18,309 bases of DNA, from assembly GCA_030538115.1 (NCBI GenBank), contig JAUNUP010000043.1, forward strand, positions 1 to 18,309, read 5' to 3'. The position numbers and the translations under genes were made by a program. Below the pieces are notes generated by a model, which worked only from the letters and a program-made list of their open reading frames with translations, did not search any database and had not been told where the DNA came from. Positions 7,381 through 18,064 of the stretch are shown piece after piece (position 1 is the stretch's first letter; each line of letters opens with the position of its first letter). Source of the stretch: Dermatophilus congolensis (GTDB lineage Bacteria > Actinomycetota > Actinomycetes > Actinomycetales > Dermatophilaceae).

Positions 7381-8526
7381 GTGAGAATCGCGATCGTGTC
7401 GGACTGCTACCTGCCGCGGCTGGGCGGTATCGAGGTACAGACGAGCGAGCTTGCCCGCCGCTTGGCGCTGGCCGGCAACCACGTCGAATTCTTCACACTC
7501 ACGCCGGGGCGCGACGACCCGTCGACCCCGTATGCGGTGCACCGTTTTCCGCCGTACCTGCCGCTGCCGGGCAACATGCTGATCAACCCGCTCGCGGGGC
7601 GCACGCTGCGCGATCGGCTGGAGACAGGCGCATTCGACGTGGTGCATTCGCAGTTCGGCATCCTGTCTCCGTTCTCGTGGGAGAGCGTGCGCCTGGCTCT
7701 CTCCTTGCGGGTACCGGTTGCGATGACGTGGCATTCGCTGGTCGGGCACGTGTCGACTCCGCTCAAGGCGCTTGGCTGGGTCGATGCGTGGGGAGGTCGC
7801 GGGGCGGCCCTGTCGGCCGTGTCACGCGTCGCGGCCGAGGGGATCCGTCGCGGATCGCGGCACGGTGTGCAGGTCGCGGTGCTGCCCAACGGCATCGACC
7901 TCGCCGAATGGTGGGCGGGTTCTGACCCGGCGCAGGCGCAGGCGACCATGCGCGCAGGCGAAGCTCGCGCGGCCACCGGCACCGTGCGTGTCGTCTCGGC
8001 GATGCGGCTGGCCCCCCGCAAGCGCCCGATGGCGCTGCTCGACATCATGCGCCAGGCCCGCAGGCTCGCACCGGGCGTCGACATTCGGCTCGACCTCATC
8101 GGCGACGGCCAGTTGCGGCATCGCATAGCCCGGTCGGTGGCCGACCACGGAGACGAGGGCTGGGTCGCCCTGCCCGGCCGCCTCCCGCGTGAAGAACTGC
8201 GCCGACGCTACGCCGAGGCCGACCTGTACGTCTCGCCGGTGAAGCTGGAGGCGTTCGGTATCGCAGCCCTGGAGGCGCGCTGCTGCGGTCTGCCGATCGT
8301 GGGCCAGGCCGGCAGCGGCATCTCGGAGTTCGTCGACGACGGCGAGGGCGGGGTGCTGGCACCCGGCGACACCGGGCTGGCGGCCGAGGTCGCGCGTCTC
8401 GCCTCCGACCCGGGTGCGCGGGAGGCGATGCGTCGCCACAACCTCACGGTCGCGCCGGAGCACCTCGACTGGTCACAGGTGCTCGAGACGACACTCGCGG
8501 AGTATGCCCGTGCCGGAGCCGAGTGA
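7381..8526 (+). CDS. Glycosyltransferase family 4 (GT-B fold)
   Basis: A 381-residue cytosolic retaining glycosyltransferase. The N-terminal acceptor domain starts RIAIVSDCYLPRLGGIEVQ with the Gly-rich loop of GT4 enzymes. The donor domain has VLPNGID (168-174), RLAPRKRP (209-216) that would contact the nucleotide diphosphate, and the EX7E motif E290-AFGIAAL-E298. The C-terminal helix is complete. The donor is probably a UDP- or GDP-sugar and the acceptor may be a phosphoinositol lipid; neither can be read from sequence. GTG 7381 is chosen because the Rossmann fold begins immediately. No SD lies within 15 nt (AAGGAGGG at 7327-7334 is far too distant), so translation may be leaderless. It diverges from the PIG-L/flippase pair across 147 bp. 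Confidence 0.9.
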   Translation: MRIAIVSDCYLPRLGGIEVQTSELARRLALAGNHVEFFTLTPGRDDPSTPYAVHRFPPYLPLPGNMLINPLAGRTLRDRLETGAFDVVHSQFGILSPFSWESVRLALSLRVPVAMTWHSLVGHVSTPLKALGWVDAWGGRGAALSAVSRVAAEGIRRGSRHGVQVAVLPNGIDLAEWWAGSDPAQAQATMRAGEARAATGTVRVVSAMRLAPRKRPMALLDIMRQARRLAPGVDIRLDLIGDGQLRHRIARSVADHGDEGWVALPGRLPREELRRRYAEADLYVSPVKLEAFGIAALEARCCGLPIVGQAGSGISEFVDDGEGGVLAPGDTGLAAEVARLASDPGAREAMRRHNLTVAPEHLDWSQVLETTLAEYARAGAE

Positions 8527-8540
8527 AGAGTGCCCCAGCC

Positions 8541-8623
8541 GTGAACGTGCGGGAACGCGCGTGAACGTGACTGACGTGACAACCGCTTCGCTCGGCTCAC
8601 ACCCGCAGAGGGGATGCCGATGG
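8541..8623 (+). promoter_or_regulatory. Candidate promoter/operator region of the aerotaxis gene pair
   Basis: Two copies of GTGAACGTG (8541-8549 and 8561-8569) lie exactly 20 bp apart, about two helical turns, followed by a third partial GACGTGAC. Further on, GCCGATGG (8616-8623) resembles the -10 box of flagellar-type sigma factors (FliA/WhiG, GCCGATAA). The matching -35 position 15 bp upstream (8597-8600) reads TCAC against the consensus TAAA. Together with the downstream chemotaxis genes this is suggestive but weak. Confidence 0.25.
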
Positions 8624-8681
8624 GGTGTCGAAGGGCGCATGCGTTGCGCCGCGGGCACATCGGACACGCGCGAGGAGTGGT

Positions 8682-9254
8682 ATGTCGCAGGTCATCACAC
8701 CGATCGACAAGGAATCGACGTTCGGTGCTGAGCAGATCATCGTCTCCAAGACCGACCTCAAGGGCGTGATCACCTACGCGAACAAGGTCTTCTCGGAGGT
8801 CTGCGGGTACCAGCCGAGCGAGCTGATCGGTAAGCCGCACAACATCATCCGGCACCCCGACTTTCCGGGAGGCGTGTTCAAGCTGCTCTGGGACACGATC
8901 GCGGCCGACAAAGAGATCTTCGCGTACGTGAAGAACATGGGTAAAGACGGCTCGTACTACTGGGTGCTCGCCCACGTGAGCCCTGTACACGATTTCGAGG
9001 GCCGCATCGTCGGCTACCACTCGAGCCGCCGCTGCCCGAGCCGCGCCGCCATCGCCGAGATCGAGCCGCTCTACGCGCAGATGCGGGCCGAGGAACGCAA
9101 GCACTCGCGGGCCATCGACGCCGCAGCGGCGTCGGCAGCGCTGGTCGGCGGCATCCTCGCCGACGCGGGCATCACGTACGACCAGTTCGTGTGGGACCTC
9201 ATCGACCGCACCTCGCCGAACGGACGGGAGGTCGGCCGTGCCCGCGTGGCTTGA
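8682..9254 (+). CDS. Aer-like PAS sensor protein (aerotaxis/energy taxis)
   Basis: A 190-residue soluble protein with one PAS domain (residues ~15-115) very like that of the E. coli Aer receptor. It has ITYAN with N34, [14 protein letters not shown] with R57, H58 and D60, W70, then [13 protein letters not shown] with N85. Several of these match the FAD-contacting residues I recall for Aer, even in number. It probably binds FAD and reads redox state. The remainder (~120-175) is helical with no transmembrane segment or signalling domain. GAGGAG at 8672-8677 precedes ATG 8682 by 4 nt. It overlaps the following chemoreceptor gene by 17 bp, so the two likely form one bipartite receptor, as CetB/CetA do in Campylobacter. 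Confidence 0.88.
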   Translation: MSQVITPIDKESTFGAEQIIVSKTDLKGVITYANKVFSEVCGYQPSELIGKPHNIIRHPDFPGGVFKLLWDTIAADKEIFAYVKNMGKDGSYYWVLAHVSPVHDFEGRIVGYHSSRRCPSRAAIAEIEPLYAQMRAEERKHSRAIDAAAASAALVGGILADAGITYDQFVWDLIDRTSPNGREVGRARVA

Positions 9255-10257
9255 CCGGATCCGCGGGCGCCGACCCGAGCAGCTTGCTGACGACACCGGC
9301 GCCACGCGAGACGCGGCCGGAGCGCCGCCCGCCGCCCGCCGCGAAGGTGGCGTGCCGATCGTTCTCAGCCCCAAACAGGCCGCTCGCGAGCGCGACGTGT
9401 GGCTGACCATGGAGGAGACGATGGCGCTGATGACCGACGTCATGCGCGCCAACGCCGCCGGTGACCTCTCGGCCCGCCTCTACGTCGGCCACCCCGCGCC
9501 CGAACTCGTCGAATGGCTCGACCTCTACAACGAGACCCTCGACCACTTCGAGGCCTTCGTCAACGAGGCCCGCCTGTGCATGCAGGCCGCCTCCGAGGGG
9601 CGCTACTACCGCTACTTCATGCCCACAGGAATGCCCGGCCAGTTCAGGCTCGGCGCCCGAGACATCAACGCGGCACTGCTCGACATGGAGGGGCAGTCGG
9701 AGGCGGCCGCCGCGCGCGTCGACCGGGCGCAGGGGCACGGCGCGGCGATGAACGAGATGTCCGACACGCTCGGAGGCGTGGCCGAAGAACTCGGAACCTC
9801 GACCCAGGCGCTCGCGAACCGGGCGAGTTCTGCTGTCGCGCAGACGACCTCCGCTATGGGGACGGTAGACGAACTCAACGCGGCGAGCCGGCAGATCGAC
9901 GAGGCGGTGCGGCTCATCGGCGCGGTCGCCGGGCAGACGCGGTTGCTCGCCCTCAACGCCACGATCGAGGCGGCCCGGGCCGGCGAGCTGGGCAAGGGGT
10001 TCGCGGTGGTCGCGGCCGAGGTGAAGTCGCTGGCCGATCAGACCGCGGAGTCCACTGACACGATCACGGCGCTGGTCACCGAAACCCAGCGAGCGGCCAC
10101 CGCCGCGGCAGAGGCGTTGGGCGGCATCTCGGAGGCGATGTCGGGCATCGACGGCATGGTCGCCCAGATCGAGAGTGTCGTCAGTGGCGACTCCGGGCTC
10201 GCGCCGCTGGCGCATCGGCTCAGCGACCAGGCCGAGGCCCTCGTCGCCGACGAGTGA
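9238..10257 (+). CDS. Cytoplasmic methyl-accepting chemotaxis signalling protein (Aer/CetA-like partner)
   Basis: A 339-residue chemoreceptor with no transmembrane segment and no sensor domain. Residues ~60-155 are helical and HAMP-like (AAGDLSARL, then [17 protein letters not shown]), and ~160-330 form the coiled-coil MCP hairpin. The conserved tip [20 protein letters not shown] (230-249), then [15 protein letters not shown], is where CheA and CheW bind. The C-terminus lacks a CheR-docking pentapeptide. GTG 9238 has GGGAGG at 9226-9231 and overlaps the PAS gene by 17 bp, implying coupled translation and a complex. It probably relays the PAS redox signal to CheA; no che genes are in the window. 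Confidence 0.88.
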   Translation: MPAWLDRIRGRRPEQLADDTGATRDAAGAPPAARREGGVPIVLSPKQAARERDVWLTMEETMALMTDVMRANAAGDLSARLYVGHPAPELVEWLDLYNETLDHFEAFVNEARLCMQAASEGRYYRYFMPTGMPGQFRLGARDINAALLDMEGQSEAAAARVDRAQGHGAAMNEMSDTLGGVAEELGTSTQALANRASSAVAQTTSAMGTVDELNAASRQIDEAVRLIGAVAGQTRLLALNATIEAARAGELGKGFAVVAAEVKSLADQTAESTDTITALVTETQRAATAAAEALGGISEAMSGIDGMVAQIESVVSGDSGLAPLAHRLSDQAEALVADE

Positions 10258-10258
10258 A

Positions 10259-10280
10259 TCGCACGGCTTCGGCCGTGCGA
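10259..10280 (+). terminator. Hairpin with UUCG tetraloop after the chemoreceptor gene
   Basis: A perfect 9-bp stem TCGCACGGC/GCCGTGCGA closed by TTCG begins 1 bp after the stop codon. A short GATTG follows rather than a T-run, so this is a likely but not canonical intrinsic terminator. Confidence 0.65.
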
Positions 10281-10480
10281 GATTGAGGTCACGGCCTGGC
10301 GGGGGAGCGAGAGGCCCTTTGGCCCCCCGCCGGAGGGGCAGGTCGGGGCAGACTGGTTGGTGAGCCCGTCGGCTCCGCCGCTCCCGCACGCCTCCTGTTC
10401 AGTACGGACGTCGTGGAGCGGCCGCGCCCGCCGACGGGGTGCAGCGCACGAGTCGCACGACGACGTGAAGGAGAAACGCG
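10281..10480 (+). promoter_or_regulatory. Leader/promoter region of the fumarase gene
   Basis: This 200-bp gap must hold the fumarase promoter, but no clear -35/-10 pair was found. GC-rich arms GGCGGGGG (298-305 in the last digits, 10298-10305) and CCCCCCGCC (10323-10331) could form an imperfect stem. The ribosome binding site AAGGAG (10468-10473) sits 7 nt before the ATG and is the strongest in the window. Confidence 0.4.
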
Positions 10481-12196
10481 ATGGCCGAGTTCGCCTACGA
10501 GGACGTACTGCCGATCGGTGAAGACAACACCCCCTACCGCAAGCTCACCAGCGAAGGGGTGCGCGTGGTCGAAGGGCCGGGCGGCCGCTCGTTCCTGGAG
10601 GTCGACCCCGAGGCGATGACGCTGCTCGCCGAGACCGCGATGCACGACATCGCCCACTACCTGCGCCCCGCACACCTCGCGCAGCTGAAGAAGATCCTCG
10701 ACGACCCCGAGGCCAGCAACAACGACAAGTTCGTTGCCCTCGACCTGCTGAAGAACGCGGGCATCTCCGCGGGCGGCATCCTGCCGATGTGTCAGGACAC
10801 GGGCACCGCGATCATCATGGGCAAGCGCGGCCAGCAGGTGCTGACGCAGGGTGTCGACGAGGAGCCGCTGTCGCTCGGCGTCTACAACGCCTACACCAAG
10901 CTCAACCTGCGCTACAGCCAGAACGCGCCGGTCACGTTCTTCGAAGAGAAGAACACCGGCAACAACCTGCCTGCGCAGATCGAGCTCTACGCCGACACGA
11001 TCAAGGGCCACGAGAACTCGTACAAGTTCTTGTTCATGGCAAAGGGCGGCGGCTCGGCGAACAAGAGCTACCTGTACCAGGAGACGAAGGCGATCCTGTC
11101 TCCCGACAGGATCATGAGCTTCCTCGAAGAGAAGATCCGCTCACTCGGTACGGCCGCCTGCCCGCCGTACCACCTGGCGATCGTCGTCGGCGGCACCTCG
11201 GCCGAGTTCGCGCTGAAGACGGCCAAGTACGCCTCCGCGAAGTACCTCGACACGCTCCCCAACGAGGGCAACGCCGCCACCGGCCGTGGCTTCCGTGACG
11301 TGGAGATGGAGCAGAAGGTTCTCGAGCTGACCCAGCAGATGGGTATCGGCGCGCAGTTCGGCGGCAAGTACTTCTGCCACGACGTGCGGGTCATCCGTCT
11401 GCCGCGCCACGGCGCCTCGTTGCCGGTCGCGATCGCGGTGTCCTGCTCCGCCGACCGCCAGTGCCTCGGCAAGATCACCCCCGAGGGCGTGTTCATCGAG
11501 CAGCTCGAGTTCGAGCCCGCGCAGTACCTGCCCGATGTGACCGACGAGCACCTCGACGAGAGTGGCGATGTCGTTGAGATCGACCTGACGAAGCCGATGA
11601 GCGAGGTTCTCGCCGAGCTGACGAAGTACCCGGTCAAGACGCGGCTCTCGCTCACCGGCACCCTGGTGGTGGCCCGCGACATCGCGCACGCGAAGATCCG
11701 CGAGCGCCTGGAGGCGGGCGAAGAGATGCCGCAGTACCTCAAGGACCACCCGGTCTACTACGCAGGCCCGGCGAAGACTCCGGAGGGCATGGCATCCGGT
11801 TCGTTCGGCCCGACCACGGCCGGCCGTATGGACAGCTACGTCGACCAGTTCCAGGCCGCGGGCGGCTCGATGGTCATGTTGGCCAAGGGCAACCGCAGCC
11901 AGGCCGTGACGGATGCCTGCAACACCCACGGCGGCTTCTACCTCGGCTCCATCGGTGGCCCGGCCGCGCGCCTGGCGCAGGACTGCATCAAGAAGGTCGA
12001 AGTCCTGGAATACCCCGAGCTCGGCATGGAGGCGGTCTGGAAGATCGAGGTCGAAGACTTCCCGGCCTTCATCGTCGTAGACGACAAGGGCAACGACTTC
12101 TTCGCCAGTGTCAGCAAGCCGGTGGCGATGACGATCGAAAAGCGCCCAGGCCTGAACGACGCAGGCAAGAACGCAGACGTAGACAGCGACGAGTGA
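10481..12196 (+). CDS. fumA: Fumarate hydratase class I (iron-sulfur)
   Basis: A 571-residue cytosolic enzyme that interconverts fumarate and malate in the TCA cycle using an oxygen-sensitive [4Fe-4S] cluster. The N-terminal alpha domain has [11 protein letters not shown] (C104), then [19 protein letters not shown] (C227) and [10 protein letters not shown] (C322 or C328); these match the three cluster Cys of the family. The beta domain contains GPTTAGRMD (~447-455), KGNRSQAV and GGPAARLAQ, the conserved substrate-binding region. Single-chain fused alpha/beta length is normal. AAGGAG at 10468 fixes ATG 10481. The acidic tail (~555-571) is unremarkable. It is transcribed alone and is followed by a strong terminator. 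Confidence 0.96.
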   Translation: MAEFAYEDVLPIGEDNTPYRKLTSEGVRVVEGPGGRSFLEVDPEAMTLLAETAMHDIAHYLRPAHLAQLKKILDDPEASNNDKFVALDLLKNAGISAGGILPMCQDTGTAIIMGKRGQQVLTQGVDEEPLSLGVYNAYTKLNLRYSQNAPVTFFEEKNTGNNLPAQIELYADTIKGHENSYKFLFMAKGGGSANKSYLYQETKAILSPDRIMSFLEEKIRSLGTAACPPYHLAIVVGGTSAEFALKTAKYASAKYLDTLPNEGNAATGRGFRDVEMEQKVLELTQQMGIGAQFGGKYFCHDVRVIRLPRHGASLPVAIAVSCSADRQCLGKITPEGVFIEQLEFEPAQYLPDVTDEHLDESGDVVEIDLTKPMSEVLAELTKYPVKTRLSLTGTLVVARDIAHAKIRERLEAGEEMPQYLKDHPVYYAGPAKTPEGMASGSFGPTTAGRMDSYVDQFQAAGGSMVMLAKGNRSQAVTDACNTHGGFYLGSIGGPAARLAQDCIKKVEVLEYPELGMEAVWKIEVEDFPAFIVVDDKGNDFFASVSKPVAMTIEKRPGLNDAGKNADVDSDE

Positions 12197-12205
12197 CGCA
12201 CTGAA

Positions 12206-12239
12206 AAGGCGGCCCCGGGGACACCCTCGGGGCCGCCTT
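12206..12239 (+). terminator. Rho-independent-type terminator after fumarase
   Basis: A 12-bp perfect stem AAGGCGGCCCCG/CGGGGCCGCCTT with a 10-nt gap begins 9 bp after the fumarase stop. The A-rich 5' side and TT 3' side allow function in both directions; there is no long T-run. Confidence 0.88.
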
Positions 12240-12303
12240 CGTCATGCTGCGGTGGCAAGAACTCACCCGATCGGGGGATAGGTGCCGCGAGCCCGGGCCT
12301 CCC

Positions 12304-12555
12304 GTGCCGTGGCACAGTCGCTGGAAGGCGAGATGCACGAGGACATGTGCCACGGCACGGGAGCGGGCCGGTCACCGGCCACCCCGATGCCCGGCGGCCG
12401 CCAGCCTTCCCCGTCTCTCGCCCAAGCCCCCGTGCCGTGGCACAGCCGCTGGGAGGCGAGATGCACGAGTACATGTGCCACGGCACCCCCGCGGATGGTG
12501 GTGCCGTGGCACATGTCCCAGCACACGGCACCACCGAGCGCAAGTGCCACGGCAC
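12304..12555. repeat. Palindromic mosaic repeat array 2 (BIME-like)
   Basis: The gap 12240-12672 between convergent fumarase and HAD genes has no credible ORF. Six perfect palindromes alternate in orientation: GTGCCGTGGCAC at 12304, 12432 and 12501, and GTGCCACGGCAC at 12347, 12475 and 12544. This gives three 55-bp units. The units at 12432-12486 and 12501-12555 face each other with 14 bp between, and the 12304-12358 unit is joined by a 73-bp linker. Arms 12471-12487 and 12500-12516 form a 17-bp perfect hairpin stem. The linker holds a second perfect dyad, GGCCGGTCACCGGCC (12366-12380). The stretch 12432-12489 is identical to 14548-14605 in array 3. Confidence 0.92.
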
Positions 12556-12672
12556 GGGAGCGGGCCGGTCACCGACCACCCTCGATGCCCGATAGCCGCT
12601 ACGCGGGAGCCACAACGCCCACCTCGGAAACGTGCTCGTCCGTGACGTCGCCGGTCGCGAGAACTCCCGGAC

Positions 12673-13089
12673 TCAGTGAGTCAGCCCTGCTACGGCTCGC
12701 GCTTCGTCGATGCTGACGAACAGATGGGCGTCGATGCCGATACTGCGCGCAGCATCGGCATTGGCGAGGCGGTCATCGAGAAAGACCACCTGGCCGGCGG
12801 CGCAGCCGACGTGATCGAGCAGGTATGTGTAAGCCCGCATGTCCGGCTTACGCACACCGATGTCGGCGCTGACGATCCGCTCTGCGATCACCGCGTCGAG
12901 TCGGAAACGCGCCCGCAGCACTCTCGACCACGCCGAGACATCGTTGGTCAGCGCGACCACCCGTAGCCCCTTGGCACTTGCGTCGCGGATCAGATCACTG
13001 ATCCCCGGAGTCAGTTGATGCCGCTGGCAGTATTCGAGGTCCAGTCCCGGCTGCAGGCCACAAGCCACCCACAGCTCGTCCGACGTCAT
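12673..13089 (-). pseudogene. HAD-superfamily hydrolase-like gene, 5'-truncated or with an unusual start
   Basis: From the only ATG (13089) the product has 138 residues. It shows HAD motif II (VVALTNDVS, ~44-52), a motif III Lys in RKPD, and motif IV VVFLDDR, so it is a phosphatase-type Rossmann fold. Motif I (DxDx[TV]), which supplies the nucleophile, is missing. The frame stays open 28 codons further upstream to a TGA at 13174-13176. It includes ALDFS (13132-13146), which looks like a worn motif I, but no ATG, GTG or TTG lies there. No SD suits ATG 13089. Either the start is non-canonical or the 5' end was lost when the neighbouring nucleotidyltransferase operon arrived. Its stop overlaps a small dyad, GACTCAGTGAGTC (12670-12682). 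Confidence 0.6.
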
Positions 13090-13163
13090 GAGGCCGAGGC
13101 TGGCCGGAGAATGTCGCGGAAGCCTCCTGGCGCTGAAGTCTAGGGCCTCCAGGATGGTCGCAT

Positions 13164-13183
13164 GCGTATCAGATCAGATACGC
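13164..13183. promoter_or_regulatory. 20-bp palindromic operator upstream of the nucleotidyltransferase/HTH operon
   Basis: GCGTATC and GATACGC are perfect 7-bp arms around AGATCA. The site overlaps the likely -10 box TACGCT (13179-13184), placing a bound repressor directly on the promoter. The HTH protein encoded second in this operon is the obvious candidate, as in autoregulated toxin-antitoxin operons. The AT-rich context stands out from surrounding DNA. Confidence 0.6.
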
Positions 13184-13190
13184 TTTACGT
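13179..13190 (+). promoter_or_regulatory. Candidate -10 box for a leaderless transcript
   Basis: TACGCT (13179-13184) fits the actinobacterial TANNNT -10 pattern and ends 6 nt before ATG 13191, so transcription could begin at the start codon. No SD is present there, consistent with leaderless translation. No good -35 was seen. Confidence 0.45.
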
Positions 13191-13886
13191 ATGGTCCATT
13201 CGGCGCGTCTGACCGAGGTCTTGGAATCCGCTGCTCGTTTGCAGCAGATCGTCCCGGATGCGGTTCTCGTGGGTGGTACGGCGGCAGCCTGGTATGCGCA
13301 GCACCGTGAGTCGTTCGATCACGACCACGTGCTGACCGACCTGGTCGAGCGGTACGCCGACGTCGTCGAGGCCGTCGAGGCGTCGGATGGCTGGGTCACC
13401 AGCGTCCGGGCCAGTGCGCCCCCGTTGACGCTCCTCGGGTCTCTCGACGGTGTCGAGGCGGGGCTGCGGCAATTGCGTCGCACGCGTCCGCTGGAGGTCG
13501 AGCAGGTGACGCTCCCGTCGGGGCAGGAGCTGCGAGTGCCGACCCTGCCGGAGTGCCTGCGAGTCAAGGCCTACCTGGTTGTGCAGCGGAATCAAGTGCG
13601 CGACTACCTGGACAGCGTGGCGTTGGCCGACCGCATGGGTGCCCAATCGGCGGTGGCGACACTCGTCGATATCGACGAGTATTACGCCGATCGCTCGGGC
13701 GAGCGGGATTCCGTGCTGACGACGTTGGTGCAACGACTTTCCCAGCCGGCGCCTCGCGACTCGCGTGTGACCGGCCAACTCCGCGCGTACAAGGGGTTGG
13801 TGGCGCGTTGGCAGGACTGGAGTGAGGTCGTAAAGGCGTGTCGCGAGCTGGCCGATGCGCTGCTCGAGGAGGTCGAGGAGCGATGA
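13191..13886 (+). CDS. AbiEii-type nucleotidyltransferase (putative toxin)
   Basis: A 231-residue protein with the minimal nucleotidyltransferase core of the AbiEii/MenT family: VLVGGTAAAWYAQHR (25-39) followed by the metal-binding pair D43 and D45 in SFDHDH, then LRVKAYLVVQRNQVRDYLD (123-141) matching the K...R...KDYxD motif of that family. Related enzymes act as toxins; the mycobacterial MenT enzymes nucleotidylate tRNA. The target here is unknown. The C-terminal part (~170-231) is helical. ATG 13191 starts directly after a likely leaderless promoter and operator. Its stop overlaps the HTH gene start as ATGA. The toxin-like gene comes first, the reverse of the usual antitoxin-first order. 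Confidence 0.8.
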   Translation: MVHSARLTEVLESAARLQQIVPDAVLVGGTAAAWYAQHRESFDHDHVLTDLVERYADVVEAVEASDGWVTSVRASAPPLTLLGSLDGVEAGLRQLRRTRPLEVEQVTLPSGQELRVPTLPECLRVKAYLVVQRNQVRDYLDSVALADRMGAQSAVATLVDIDEYYADRSGERDSVLTTLVQRLSQPAPRDSRVTGQLRAYKGLVARWQDWSEVVKACRELADALLEEVEER

Positions 13887-14314
13887 GCGTCGCTTTCCGC
13901 AACGTCGAGGTGCACGGCCCGGTGCAGGAGTGGCCGTACGAGGCGATCGTGACGGTCATCGAGCGGGGCACGATCGGTGACTGGGCGATGCTGAGCCGCG
14001 CGATTCGCGACGATCCGTGGGGACCGGTGTCGCGCCAGGTCGAGGAGTACCTCTCGTACGAAGCGCCCTACGGGGTGGCGCCGCTGCTCACCCGCGCGAT
14101 CGCCTCCGCGCGAAAGCGACGAGAGGCCGAGGAGAAGAGCGAGGTCGCCCGCCAAGTGCGTGACTGCATCGACCGCTCGGGCATGACGATCACCGAGTTT
14201 GCGGAGCGAGTGGGGACCTCGCGAAGCCGCCTGTCCACCTACGCCTCGGGACAGGTCACGCCGTCGGCGGCGATGCTCCTACGCCTCGAGCGCGCGTCGC
14301 GTCTGGTGAGGTGA
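13883..14314 (+). CDS. Helix-turn-helix protein, putative antitoxin/repressor
   Basis: A 143-residue protein with two parts. Residues 8-75 (GPVQEWPYEAIVTVIERG, then DPWGPVSRQVEEYL) form a helical domain that I have no named family for. Residues ~88-140 form an XRE-like HTH (MTITEFAERVGTSRSRLSTYASG at 101-123). The overlapping ATGA start and GAGGAGG at 13866-13872 indicate tight coupling to the nucleotidyltransferase. The likely role is neutralising that enzyme and repressing the operon through the dyad at 13164-13183. The coding region ends only 4 bp before a degenerate palindrome of array 3 and the HTH domain stops abruptly at ERASRLVR, so its C-terminus may have been cut by the repeat. Confidence 0.78.
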   Translation: MSVAFRNVEVHGPVQEWPYEAIVTVIERGTIGDWAMLSRAIRDDPWGPVSRQVEEYLSYEAPYGVAPLLTRAIASARKRREAEEKSEVARQVRDCIDRSGMTITEFAERVGTSRSRLSTYASGQVTPSAAMLLRLERASRLVR

Positions 14315-14318
14315 ACTC

Positions 14319-14602
14319 GCTCCACGGCACCTCCACGGATGGGTGTGCCGTGGCACATGTCCCAGCACACGGCACCACCCAGCGGAAGTGCCACGGCACG
14401 GGGGCGGGTCGGCCCCGACCACTCCTGATGCCCGGTGGCCGCCAGCCTTCCCCGTCTCTTGCCCGAGCCCCACGGGGGCGGGCCGGTCACCGACCACCCT
14501 TGATGCCCGGTGGCCGCCAGCATTCCCGGTGTCCCGCCCACGCCCTCGTGCCGTGGCACAGCCGCTGGGAGGCGAGATGCACGAGTACATGTGCCACGGC
14601 AC
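14319..14602. repeat. Palindromic mosaic repeat array 3 (BIME-like, half missing on the left)
   Basis: The 443-bp gap before carB contains no credible ORF. Perfect palindromes lie at 14345-14356 and 14548-14559 (GTGCCGTGGCAC) and at 14388-14399 and 14591-14602 (GTGCCACGGCAC). A degenerate copy, GCTCCACGGCAC (14319-14330, 10 of 12 matching), sits exactly 26 bp before 14345, the inner spacing seen in array 2. The left unit of a facing pair has therefore been lost or eroded up to the HTH stop codon. The units 14345-14399 and 14548-14602 are near-identical or identical to array 2 units. Confidence 0.9.
14397..14544 (+). repeat. Two tandem copies of a ~74-bp linker repeat
   Basis: Copies start at 14397 and 14471 and share CACGGGGGCGGG, GATGCCCGGTGGCCGCCAG and a C-rich tail, differing at several positions. 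A single copy of the same linker joins units in array 2 (12356-12431). This is the array-to-array unit that sets the mosaic spacing. Confidence 0.82.
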
Positions 14603-14757
14603 CCCGCGGCACACCGCCGGGGCGCCGGCTCCGAGACGGGTTCCAAGAGGTCGGCTTGCGTGCAGTAACGTCGGGGTGGTCACGTGTGGCGGATCGCGCG
14701 CGAGTGCCGTGACGGTGCACGTTGCCTTGTGCCCTTCCGCCGACCCCAGGAGTTTGA
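14603..14757 (+). promoter_or_regulatory. carB leader
   Basis: This gap holds the likely carB promoter and leader. TAACGT (14666-14671) could be a -10 box; no good -35 is paired with it. AGGAG (14748-14752) lies 5 nt before ATG 14758. No clear PyrR-binding hairpin or attenuator was seen. Confidence 0.3.
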
Positions 14758-18021
<3,264 letters not shown>

Positions 18022-18064
18022 GGTAACCACGCCCGCGGCGATACCCCGGTGTCCCGAGCCTCCC

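Noticed and set aside
12304..12555. Insertion-sequence terminal inverted repeats
   Set aside because: No transposase ORF lies between or next to the inverted copies, and no target-site duplication was seen.
12347..12595. Small proteins read through the repeats (recurring peptide pieces such as MCHGT, AVAHV, VPWHM) on both strands
   Set aside because: The recurrence is explained by the palindromes. Spacings of 42/43 and 25/26 bp differ between arrays by one base, so no reading frame is kept, and both strands give similar peptides because of the inverted repeats.
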